From the NCBI GenBank assembly GCA_012656075.1, contig JAAKBF010000149.1:434001-498000 (forward strand): a stretch of DNA of 64,000 bases, read 5' to 3'. Within the stretch, counting starts at the first letter, position 1, and each line of letters opens with the position of its first letter. The translations under genes were made by a program, and so were the position numbers. This document shows, one piece after another, positions 54,489 through 63,657 of the stretch. The stretch comes from Phytophthora hibernalis (lineage: Eukaryota > Oomycota > Peronosporomycetes > Peronosporales > Peronosporaceae). A model generated the notes under the pieces. It was not told the DNA's origin. It was given only the letters and a program-made list of their open reading frames with translations, and did no database searches.

Positions 54489-55189
54489 TTATTGCACAAA
54501 CAACTGGTGTAGTTCGCAGGCGGTCCGAGGATGCGGCAGCGATCGTAGTGAGTAGATTCGCTCCGCGTCGTGTCGGATTCCCTGGCCGTCAGTCACCTTG
54601 CCACACCATTTGACTTGGGTCTGGTAGAGACTCGACTTCTTAGCGCTCAACTTCAATCCGAACTGATTGAGGAGCGAGAAGTGCTCGCCGAGCTTTAGGA
54701 GTAGATCGTCGATCCAGACTAGGAGGTGCTCATAGAGTAAACTAGCATAGCACGCTTCCACCGTCGTCTGAAAGTAGATTGCTGCATCGCTGCAACCTTG
54801 GGAACGCGGCGCGGCGTGAAAATCTTCTCTTCAGTCATGTAGGATAGGAATTCTTGGCAAAGTTCTGCCAGCGGAAGTTGCCAAAAAGCTTTCAAGAAAT
54901 CGAAAAGTCCAGTGTTCATTCCACGTGCATTCTCCACGACTAGTGATAAAATTGGCATCACGGCGGCCATCACGTCCGTCACTTCGTTTAGCGCGCGATC
55001 GTCCGTCGTTTGCCTTAGATCCATGAGGTCGGCGGATTTCTTGACTGGCAGGACGGGGCTAGCCCATCGACTGTCTGCGTTTTCGTAAACCAGTCCTAGT
55101 TCCACCAAACGATCGTTAAATTCACGAAGAAATTGTCGAATGTGCGGAGGATATTTGCCGGAGGATCGGCGCGTAACTCGAGGCGCCAC
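54489..55189 (-). pseudogene. Gypsy reverse transcriptase
   Basis: First frame: GLVYENADSRWASPVLPVKK, DDRALNEVT, FDFLKAFWQLPL and SYMTEEKIFTPRRVP. A shift near 54735 leads to LLVWIDDLLL (the catalytic xxDD box), then LSAKKSSLYQTQVKWCGKV, the usual end of the palm and thumb. Part of the fingers may be divergent. Confidence 0.82.
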
Positions 55190-55192
55190 ACA

Positions 55193-55775
55193 TCATAGGC
55201 GTGAGCGATGACGCGCAATTGCTCCACTTTGTCGGGGGGAACCATTCTCCACGGCACGGGCAATCAAATTCTCCACTGCGGCAAAAATGTCATCGTCACT
55301 TGTCTCAGATGCGCTCGTCGTTGCTGGCGAGTCATCAGCCTCGAGTTCAATGTTATCTCCACTCGTCTCGTCGTTGCCACGGTTAGCTAGCATCTCCAGC
55401 TGCCGGTCGACGTCAATGCCAAGAGAGTTGAGTAGGTCGTTGCCGACGATGAACTCGTCGTCGTCAGCATCCACGATCAACACGTCCACCGCACCCATCG
55501 GTTGGACCGGTCCTGCAGTGGTGTGGATCAGTAGATGTAGTTTGGCCTTCTGTTCGGCCGTCACTCATGTAGAACCATAGGCTTGGTTCATCACAGGGAC
55601 TTCGAGTTGTTCGGCTTTGACGCTTGGGTCCTTCGCTATCAACTGCTTCCAGTGTGAACGGCAGATGACGGTGAAGTCGGATCCACTGTCAGGGCAGTAC
55701 GGCAGCTGCAGCACCCATTCAGTGTCACCTCGCGGCCAGAAGCAGGTAGGAACTCGCTCAGTCGTTTGAGGCGAG
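55193..55775 (-). pseudogene. Gypsy aspartic protease
   Basis: The active-site motif is CPDSGSDFTV (Asp-Ser-Gly) in one frame near 55690. A TGA at 55565-55567 precedes the second frame (VTAEQKAKLHLL, then VLIVDADDDEFIVGNDLLNSLGI, which holds the flap-to-end region). The acidic C-terminal tail is a linker to the RT. Confidence 0.75.
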
Positions 55776-56726
55776 CGCGCTTCAGTTGTCCAGCTTCACG
55801 CAGTTTCTTGTGTAGCTTCTCCTTCTCGGTTTCAGTCGCCTTCGGGCATTCACGGAGCCAGTGCATCGCTTTGCACTTCGGGCATGGACTTGGCGGCAGA
55901 TTGGCCGAAGCAAGAGGCTTGGCCTTCGGATTGGTCGAAGCGCGTGGGGTATCCGGAGTAGGGCCTCGAGACTGATTTGGCTGCCACGGCTTCTTGGACT
56001 TGACGGAGCGCTCAGGTTTGCGCTTGAGCGTCTACTTCGAATGTTCAGGCTGTCCGCGCAGCTTGGCCTTGAGGCGCTGATACTGTCGCTCGTGTTCTGT
56101 GGCTTTGTCTACGATGAGCTCAAACAGCAACCTCGGGTCCTTGGCAGCAGGCTTGTGCGTGAAACGGACGCACCGCTTGACTTTAGATTTCAACGTGGCG
56201 GGGTGCAATGAAGCCACAAGGCGCTTGTACTTCTCGCGGACCCCTTCGTCACCAATGAAGCAGTCGGTCAGGCCTTCGGCGCGCGTGATCTTGCCGAACT
56301 CGTTGAAGTAATCGAGGACTCTCGCGTCGACATCACTCTCGGTCATGTTGAGGCGCAGCTTGCCCTTGAAGAGCGCCTTGATGTCGGACAATGTCTTGTT
56401 CTTCACGCTCGAGATGATGTGCTCGATCTCGGCTATCAGAACGCCTTCAGTCACGTCGACAGACGCCATGTTCAGACGCAGCTCGCAGAAGGTGTCGATC
56501 AGGTCGGCGTTGAACGACTCGGCGATCGGCGTGAGGAGAGCGTCGTAATTCTCGCCGGACACTCGGCAGCGGGCGCGTAGCTCGGCTTCGTATTCGCGGC
56601 GTTCAATCTTCCTCTTGGCCGGGGCCTCGTGGGAGATACTGGTAATCTTGGGAGACAGCGTCGGCGTGAACAGTGGGACTGTCGCCGTACGCGTCTCATC
56701 TGGGTCAGGGTAGGAGCGCGTGCCAT
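55776..56726 (-). pseudogene. Gypsy gag with zinc knuckle
   Basis: The capsid-like part (MSGENYDALLTPIAESF start at 56562; a longer upstream frame to 56726) ends with TAG at 56032. Reading on in the same frame gives a basic linker and a zinc knuckle, CPKCKAMHWLREC (CX2CX3HX4C, about 55850-55890). The knuckle has one residue fewer than the usual CX2CX4HX4C spacing. Confidence 0.75.
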
Positions 56727-56833
56727 ACTTTAGACTTGAAGTAGGTGGTCTTGACCTTCGAGTAGCCCGCGGAGGTAGCAGGAGGTGGACTGCGACTGCG
56801 ACGCTCAGCAGTTGATTCTACTAAAGGATTCTT

Positions 56834-57274
56834 TGTAGTGTTTCTCGGGGCGGAAGATCCAAAGGTTTAACACACGGCAATGCGGGAGCTTACCCCGCAC
56901 GGAACGATGAGCCTAGTGTATTGATGGATGGATGGAAAGATGAAGAGTGAGGTCCGAGTCTGATGGTAACCAGCCCGTCGCTCAGGGTCTCCTCGATCAA
57001 CCGTGTCCAGGAGCGTCCTCCTGGGTTGATTCGAGAGAGACGGTTGTCTGGGGAAAGGACAACATGAAACGACAATATGTAGGTAGACATACAAAGTTCC
57101 TAATGCAGTCCAGGTCAGGCACTGACAGCCAGACCTGGAGGACATGCAAACCCATTGTCGCCAGCTGGGAGCCGTACGACACATCCAGGTCATCTGTGAT
57201 GTAAGCTGTGATAGCTGGTGTACTTCAAGGTCTCGCTGTGGTGATCCAGGCTGTTATACCCGGCATCCACTATA
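56834..57274 (-). repeat. 5' LTR of the gypsy element, 441 bp
   Basis: Matches 51216-51655. On the element strand it starts TATAGTGG, where the other LTR has TGTAGTGG, so the terminal dinucleotide has mutated. The sequence just inside (aagaatcc on the element strand) is where a primer-binding site would be. Confidence 0.92.
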
Positions 57275-57279
57275 GTCGG
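57275..57279. repeat. Target-site duplication, right (gtcgg)
   Basis: Second copy of the 5-bp duplication; joining the flanks through one copy restores a continuous RING reading frame. Confidence 0.9.
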
Positions 57280-57509
57280 TCCTGGCAAACTGAGCAGTTC
57301 ACGAGCTTCTGTAGGTCGCGCAGCTCGAAACGTTCGAGGTCCGTGAGCTCGCCTGTGGAGGACGCCGACTTGGAGTGCTGCAGCTGGTGCTCATAGCCTT
57401 CGACCATCTTGCAGTACGTCTCACACTTCTCACCCACGTCGGCAGCAGGAGGCGTTATATTGCTCTTCATCAGGCAGGTAGTGTCCGAGTGAGATGAAAC
57501 GAGTGGCAT
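57275..57509 (-). pseudogene. BRE1: 5' half of the BRE1-type RING finger gene fragment
   Basis: Encodes a coiled-coil end (YCKMVEGYEHQLQHSKSAS, LERFELRDLQKLV) and the first RING cysteines, NCSVCQDR, stopping at the gypsy insertion. The long coiled-coil N-terminus of BRE1 (several hundred residues) is not found upstream within 57510-58049, so the gene was already a 3' fragment or its other exons were lost. Confidence 0.75.
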
Positions 57510-58052
57510 TCGCTTCGTTTGGGGGAGCTCTTTCTAATGGTCTAATGCACGTGGCTTCAAGCCCCGTATTGGATAAAATATCGACAAAATTCAGAGTAGC
57601 AGTATACTATCCGCCGGCACTGTAAAGTTATACATACAGTAGCCTATAATTTTCAGTGGATTTGAGCCTTGAGTCGCCTGAAAGAGTGTTTTTGAAAATT
57701 TTGGATTATACCTAAAAGCAATCACCCACCACCTATTGGGGTTTTAACAACGCTGACACGCAGGAGTCCATACGATTCGTACCTAAGTGGAAGTACGTCG
57801 TTACGTGGGAAACCGGTACAGTGCTACCCCTCGTTATGCGCAGTGGGTTCAGCAAAGTGATTTTAGAGGGATTAAATGTAAAAGCAGAAATTTGCTTTAA
57901 CGTTGCGATGATTTATAAACTGACTTGAAGGGGTACTAAATTATCGAGGCTTTGGTAGCACTGTACTCAGAACCAAAATCCCGATACCGGTACATGTAAT
58001 TATGCATTACGGTATTACCATAAAAACTACATGTAATCGAAGAACGTAGTAT
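57510..58052. other. Gene-free spacer
   Basis: About 540 bp with no recognisable coding or RNA signal; it might be expected to hold more of the BRE1 gene but does not. Confidence 0.45.
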
Positions 58053-58256
58053 AAAAAATGTTGGGAGCTTCATGCAGCGGGCATGCGCTCGCATTTCAGC
58101 CATAATTTGCTGAGCCAATACTATTAATACCAGTATATAATGTACTGGTAGTATTGGCTCATAATTTGCTGAGCAGTATAATGTACTGGTAGTATTGGCT
58201 CAGCAAACTATGGCTGAAATGGGAGCGCATCGGGCTCCTCCACTCCAACATTTTTA
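58053..58256. mobile_element. Foldback MITE, about 204 bp
   Basis: Arms 58085-58123 and 58190-58228 are reverse complements with two mismatches in 39. The inverted similarity continues outward to aaaaatgttgg and ccaacattttt at the ends. Inside, a 26-bp direct repeat (tataatgtactgg...ggctca) occurs at 58136-58161 and 58177-58202, so the structure has a partly duplicated right arm. No coding potential. Confidence 0.75.
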
Positions 58257-58284
58257 GCGTGGTCAGGAGCGGGACGGGTGGTGC

Positions 58285-58506
58285 TTGTTGCATTCAAGCA
58301 GACACCCGGAGAAGTTAGAGCGTGTAAAGCAAGACAAGATGAAGGAATACGTCAAGACGATGGAGGCAGAGCGCGAGGCTTCCAATGCGGAAAAGCGCAA
58401 GCTGCTTCGCGATGCGGAGGTTCAAAAGAAAATTTCTGCGACTGAAGCTGCTGAGAATACTCAGCGCGAGAAGCATGCTTTCACGCGTTTATCCTACCTC
58501 GTATGA
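58285..58506 (+). pseudogene. Coiled-coil fragment, unknown
   Basis: Charged helical frame (KMKEYVKTMEAEREASNAEK, KLLRDAEVQKKISATEA) with no start context and no known family. It resembles the tail of the coiled-coil genes common near oomycete transposons. Confidence 0.3.
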
Positions 58507-58552
58507 TCGCCATTGAATAACGTATTGGTTGCGTATGTTTGAGTACTGTAGC

Positions 58553-59101
58553 ATGCCCAGGGGGACCAAATTAACTCAAGAAGAACAGTACCGGATCCAA
58601 GCCTTCCGCGAGACAGGGCTGAGCGAACGAGCTATAGCTGCGCGTGTGTGTCGGTATAGGCCCGTAGTGCACTCCTTCCTGGCAGATCCAGACTGCTACA
58701 TCAAGTCGAAACGGTCTGGAAGACCGAAAAGCTGACCCGGACAGCACATCGCCGGCTGCTTCGTGAAGCCTCGAAAGGGCAGCTCAGCTATACTGAACTG
58801 AAAATGGCCCTGGAACTACCTGTAAGTGCACGGCGCATTCGTGAGCTCCTTCATGCTGACCCTAACATGAACTACGAGAAGCGTAAAGGCTTACCTGTGC
58901 TGACTAAGAAACACAAGGAGGCCCGTCTCAAGTGGTCCCGAGCCAATGTGACCTGGGACGCAGACAAATGGGGAACTGTGTCTTTTCGGATGAAAAGAAA
59001 TTTAATCTGGATGGACCCGATTGTATGCAGTACCATTGGCACGATTTGCGCCGCGAACCCGAAATCCATTCTACACGCCAAAGTGGCGGCGGAAGTGTCA
59101 T
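58553..59101 (+). pseudogene. Tc1/mariner-type transposase fragment
   Basis: The start MPRGTKLTQEEQYRIQAF opens a helix-turn-helix (LSERAIAARV, then SGRPK). In later frames come LREASKGQLSYTEL, LPVSARRIRELL, the first catalytic motif FSDEKKFNLDGPD and HWHDLRREPEIHS. The frame stops at the LTR-like sequence at 59102, so the second Asp and the final Asp/Glu are lost. Shifts occur near 58735 and 58970. Confidence 0.75.
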
Positions 59102-59240
59102 TGTAACGGGGTTACATGGAGGTTACGGTGTACCCACCTTCCTCTCCCTAAAGCAGTACTCTGTACTGGATAGTGATTAGATATCAGTAGATAGCTTCAT
59201 ATCCACTGGTTGGATAGCTTAGCTTTACTATGCTATACTG
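59102..59240 (+). repeat. Partial LTR of the second gypsy element
   Basis: Starts tgtaacggggttacatgg, a start I recall for oomycete gypsy LTRs, and cuts off the mariner transposase. It is followed almost at once by the C-terminal part of gag, so most of the leader and gag N-terminus has been deleted. Confidence 0.5.
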
Positions 59241-59245
59241 TCTTT

Positions 59246-59656
59246 ATGGAGGGTCTCCGAACTGACGTGGCCAGAACAGAAGTCTTCCGTGTTCGCCCTG
59301 ACTCTTTCTAAGAGGCTGTGAACGTGGCGTTGAACGCTGAATTCAATTTAAAGTCGGTCCGCTTCGGATGGAGCGCACCATCTACGGTCCCGACGAATGG
59401 CCCCGAGCCGATGGATCTCAGCTATGCTGAAGATGAGGAGGCCGAACTCCTTGCTGCTGAACAGCGCATGGGCATCCGTAGATGCTTCACATGTGGTGAC
59501 ACGCGACACCTACGGGCAGGGTGTCCGTTACGCAAGCAGCGTCAGGCTCCATCGAGCAGAAGCTCCGCTTCTAACCAGTCCTCTGGTTCGTCGCAGGAAA
59601 CGGCAGCACCCAGTTGGCGCGGGGCGGTCTACTGGGGTAGAACTAAGTTCTGTTGA
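59246..59656 (+). pseudogene. Gypsy gag C-terminus with zinc knuckle
   Basis: Begins MEGLRTDVARTEVFRVR, meets TAA at about 59310 (FxEAVNVAL), then continues PEPMDLSYAEDEEAEL and the knuckle CFTCGDTRHLRAGC. A Ser-rich tail follows to 59656. Confidence 0.75.
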
Positions 59657-59699
59657 GCCTCTAGGAGAAGGAGGACGGCAGGGCTTAGCCCCACAGAGA

Positions 59700-60203
59700 A
59701 CCGTGCTCTTAAACACGGAACGTGAACGCAAGACAGGCTTGCTAGTCGTTCAAGCGACCATCAAGGGCTTTTCCAAGCCATGGACGATCTTGATCGACTC
59801 TGGGGCGTCGGGCAACTATGCTCGACGCTCCACGGTGGAAGGAAGTCAGGGGTAAGCTGAGGAGTTAGTGGCGCGTGTGAGTGGTACAATTACCGTCCGT
59901 CTCGCGACTGGAACCTGTGTCACAGTACCCAAGGTCCCTGTGGACCTGGGTGTGAAGTTCCTTGACTTCGACAGCATCAAACGCTGTCTGGTCTTGGACC
60001 TGGATTCGAGGTATGATCTCATCCTTGGCAAGGCCTGGCTGGAACGCCATGAGCCATGGATTGATTGGAGGTCAAAGACCTCGCGCTTTTCACCTGGCGG
60101 AGCTTTGGCGAGTCATGAATCCACCTCTGCTAGGAAGCAAAAGCGCTATTTGGCGCGAGCACTGGACCGCGTCGGTCAATGTGCTAGATATTGGAGTGTC
60201 TGA
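59700..60203 (+). pseudogene. Gypsy aspartic protease
   Basis: Active site ILIDSGASGNYARRS, then a stop at about 59852 and continuation VSGTITVRLATGTCVTV and SRYDLILGKAWLERHEPWIDW, the typical end of the retropepsin domain. Confidence 0.8.
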
Positions 60204-61027
60204 GTTAGTCGACACTGAGGATGTCTTGGACAGCGGTTCCGAGATGAGCTCGAGGACGGTTGGTAGAGCGGCACGTAATCCGCTGAGCGGCGTTCGTTGT
60301 GATAACGACGTCTCGTGACATGCCACGGAGAGCATGGTCGGCAGTCTGCCGAGGCATCAAGAGTGTGATCTCACTAATGCACGTGGAACGGCAGTAATCC
60401 GTTGAACGGTGATCACCACTGCGGTGGGGCACTGTTGCATGCCAGTGAGGGCGTTGTCGGCCGCGAGCCGAGGCATCATGGAGGCGAGCCTATTGATGCG
60501 TGTGGGGTGGCACATAGTCTACTGGGTGGGGGCTGCGAGTCATGCAGTTCCTCACCGCATGTCGACTTCGACATAGAAGCTCCTACGGGGCAACACGAGG
60601 TGGCGACACCTGTCACTGTCAACGCCCTCATCTCTTCGAGGCGAACCCCGTCTGCGCGGAGAAGGCAGCGACGTCGATTGTCGACTGCGCGACGCAAGGC
60701 GTCTTTCATGACATTAAATGTGACCAGGGGTAATAGCGAACAGCTATACACCCTCGTCAATGGTGTGACCGGTGATGCCGATGAGGACGTCAGCCTCGGG
60801 GCGTTGCCCGCTCTAGACGCTCTGTTAGAGCTGGACGAGCTGTCGTTTACCGAGTTCGGAGACGCCTTGAAGGCCGGCGAGTTAGCCGAAGTGGTAGTTA
60901 TACGGCCACATGAGGAATTGAATTCATCGTCGCTTCTGGATGAAGCTGTCCTTGAGGACACAAGAAAGCGCTCAATGCGCGTAGCGGATCGGCAATCCTG
61001 AAGAATCCATCGGATCCGTATTATACC
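60204..61027 (+). pseudogene. Protease-RT linker of the gypsy element
   Basis: Degenerate linker. The frame 60402-61001 contains LPALDALLELDELSFTEF and LNSSSLLDEAVLEDT, a conserved acidic stretch before the reverse transcriptase of this lineage. An Arg-rich stretch (ARRRQRRRLSTARRK) lies before it. Confidence 0.5.
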
Positions 61028-62710
61028 TTGGTAAAGAAATATCAAGACGTCGTCTCTAAGGACCCACCCTCGGGTCTCCTTCCGGATCGAGGAGTATGTC
61101 GTGAGATTGATCTGGTTCCCGCAACCAAGTCCTGTGTGACGAGGCAGTGGCCGTTACCACGGGAGCCGTGTGACGTCATTGACGCATTCTTCCGTTCGAA
61201 GAACGAGGCGGGTATGGTGCGCGAGAGTAAATCCCCACACTCCACACCGACGTTCTGCGTCAGAAGCCGAATGGTAAGTGGCGCATCGTTCATGCTTTTA
61301 ACAAGCTTAATGCTGCCACCATTCCGGCACAAACGCCGATCCCTCGAAAGGATGTTCTGCAGAACAACATGGTTGGATGTACGATGTTCAGCGCGCTCGA
61401 CTTGGTCGATGGCTACTCATGCGGACGAGCGATGTCCCGCTGACGGCTGTCAGTACTCCGAGCGGTATGCTCTGGGAGTGGTTGGTAATGCCCCAAGGAC
61501 TGTCGAACGCCCCGGCGACGTTCAATCGTCTTGTGACGCAGCTCTTCAGGCTACATGGGGCGTACGCACAAACGTACATTGATGACATCTTCATCAACAG
61601 CCGTGCGGAGCACGGAAAGTCGGACGTGGAAAATCATATTGACCACCTTCGAGCAGTGCTCGAGTGCATGCGCACTAATAAGTTGCACGCCAACGCAGAC
61701 AAGTGCGTCTTTGGTGCGGAAGAGATTTCCTTCTTAGGGTGCTTCATCGGCAAGCGAGTCCTTCGTGCGGATCCCGCTAGGTCAAGGCCATCGTGGGCTG
61801 GCCGGTTCCTAAGAACCAGAAGGACTTGCGAAAGTGGTTGGGTCTCGCAAACTACTTGCCCAAGTATAGCGCAAACTACGCTGATATGGCTCGACCTTTG
61901 TCTAATCTCCTTAAGAAGGATGCGGAATGGTGCTGGGACACCGATCATCAAGAGGCCTTTTGAGGAAGTCAAGGAGGGTCTCCTTCACGCACCTATCTTG
62001 GCGTTGCCAGACCCTGGTCAACCATTCAGTGTCGTCTGTGACGCGTCGGACTTTGCCATCGGCTGTGCACTGCTGCAGGCAGACGCCGAGGGCGAGACCG
62101 CGTGATCGCGTTTGAATCTCGCCAGCTCAAGGCTGCAGAGAAGAACTATCCAGTTCATGACAAGGAGCTACTTGCGATGAAGTACGCTCTTGTCAAGTTC
62201 AGGGTTCACCTGCTCGGCTCCAAGCCGTTTGTGATCTTCACTGATCATGCGTCTTTGCGCACTGCGACCCAGTCGCCTCACCTCTCGCAGAGGATGGCCC
62301 GATGGCTGTCCTTCTTTGCTGAAAATACCTTCGAGGTGAAGTATAAGCCAGGAAAGCAGAACGCTTTGGCTGATGCGCTATCGCGCAGGCCAGATTACGA
62401 GCTAGCCCATGTCACGACAGTGACTTCGTCTGTACCAGACTTAATTAGGGCAAAGTATGCCAGCGACGACATGTGCGTGGCACTACTACACGCTCTTGGG
62501 TGCAACGAGTTGAAAGACTCGGACATTAAATTATCGTGGCTGCACTGGTACACTCTCGATGACGGCCTACTGTATTACAGCACGGATGCGGCCGATACAC
62601 CACGCGTGGTCGTTCCTCATGACGAGGACTTGAAATTTCGCATCCTCTATGAGGCTCATGACACACTTGTGGCCGGCAATCTTGGCCGTGAGAAGACTTA
62701 TAGCTCTGTG
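61028..62710 (+). pseudogene. Gypsy reverse transcriptase and RNase H
   Basis: RT pieces: YQDVVSKDPPSGLLPDRG; FSALDLVDGY; LWEWLVMPQGLSNAPATFN; the catalytic YIDDIFI; FLGCFIGK. Shifts near 61265, 61420, 61790 and 61965. RNase H: SVVCDASDFAIGCAL, then from 62102 FESRQLKAAEKNYPVHDKEL, FTDHASLRTATQ and KQNALADALSRRPDYE. The integrase zinc-binding start follows (LKFRILYEAHDTLVAGNLGREKTY) and is cut at about 62710 by foreign sequence. Confidence 0.85.
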
Positions 62711-63657
62711 TGCACACACAATCAGCAATGTATTCAAGTGCTCGAGTGTCATACCAAATTTTCGCTTTGCCTTAGCGTCCTGACTCTTGTAGCCAGCCAT
62801 GCGCTTAGCTGGAAATTGGAATGCGTTAGCAGGTTTCTTATCCGGAAATTGGAGATTATTGAAGCAGGTCTGATACATGACCTTCTCTGAAAGACCAGGT
62901 AGGGACACTCCATCCGCAAACATATCCAGATTGAAACGCTTAAATAGCTCTCGCTGAGCCTTGATAGCTTTGATGAAAGGGACTACGTCGAGATTATTGT
63001 ACCAGATCAGTAGGTCTTTGATCGATTTCATCTCGTAGTAATCCCACACGAACTTCACTCGTTCGTAGTCATCGCCGGTGATGCTTGTTCCACGGAGCTT
63101 GCTATCAAAAGCTGACTTAGGCGGGATAGTAGTCTGGTTTAGAACATTGAACGCGGTGATGTACTCGTAATGGAAAAGACCCTTGCCAAGACCGCATACA
63201 CATCTAATTTTGTCATCGCATTTGCAGCCACCGAGATATGTTGTAAGATACTTGTCGTAGCTAGTACCAGCTGGTACATAGTTAGTGATATCAAGCATTT
63301 TCATGTCCGATGTAGCAATGCACATGTAGCTGGGGTTCTTGATGACAGATTTGATGTTGTCGGTACCAATTACGGCAAACAAATCCTTCTTAATCAAGTT
63401 AAGATCGTATCGACCAGAATTGAAGCCGAATAGTGGTACTTGCTGTTTCCGTTTCCCGTAATCAGACCTTTGCTTACCAAAACCAAGACTGCGGTGAAAG
63501 TCAAAGAAGCTGGCATACTTCCCCTCTTCAATCCAACTCTCAACATCAGGCATCTTGTAGGTCTTACCAATCTTTACACCTGGAAGTTCCATGCCTGTCA
63601 GACCGTGAGCATTGATGAGTTTTTGAAGAAGCAACTTGTACTTATTGACATTGTACT
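62711..63657 (-). pseudogene. Family B DNA polymerase exonuclease-domain fragment inserted in the gypsy integrase
   Basis: An uninterrupted minus-strand frame of about 315 residues, itself open into gypsy sequence on both sides, resembles the exonuclease half of protein-primed family B DNA polymerases (DNA_pol_B_2). Exo II-type motif: LFGFNSGRYDLNLIKKDL. Exo III-type motif: WYNNLDVVPFIKAI (YxxxD). Between them are MKMLDITNYVPAGTSYDKYL and a Cys-rich stretch (GGCKCDDKIRCVCGLGKG). After Exo III comes GLSEKVMYQTCFNNL. Exo I and the whole palm (with the YxDTD catalytic box) are absent, so it is a fragment. Such polymerases occur in Polinton/Maverick elements, adintovirus-like elements, adenoviruses and linear plasmids; which lineage this belongs to cannot be settled here. 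The integrase zinc-finger codons normally found at this point are missing, so the insertion came with a deletion. Confidence 0.65.

Larger units (their letters stand above)
51216..57274 (-). mobile_element. Chromodomain Ty3/gypsy retrotransposon, 6,059 bp, inserted in a RING-finger gene
   Basis: Two LTRs (440 and 441 bp, about 98% identical by eye), a perfect 5-bp target duplication (gtcgg) and, on the minus strand, gag, protease, reverse transcriptase, RNase H, integrase and a chromodomain. Order (RT before integrase) defines gypsy; the chromodomain places it among chromoviruses-like elements. Frames are broken by shifts and by TGA/TAG codons, several at positions where Trp is plausible, yet the LTRs are almost identical, so the insertion is fairly young or gene conversion has acted. 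Confidence 0.92.

Noticed and set aside
62102..62890. Single fused plus-strand protein across the RNase H and the insert
   Set aside because: The part after about 62710 is antisense to the polymerase fragment and only open by chance.
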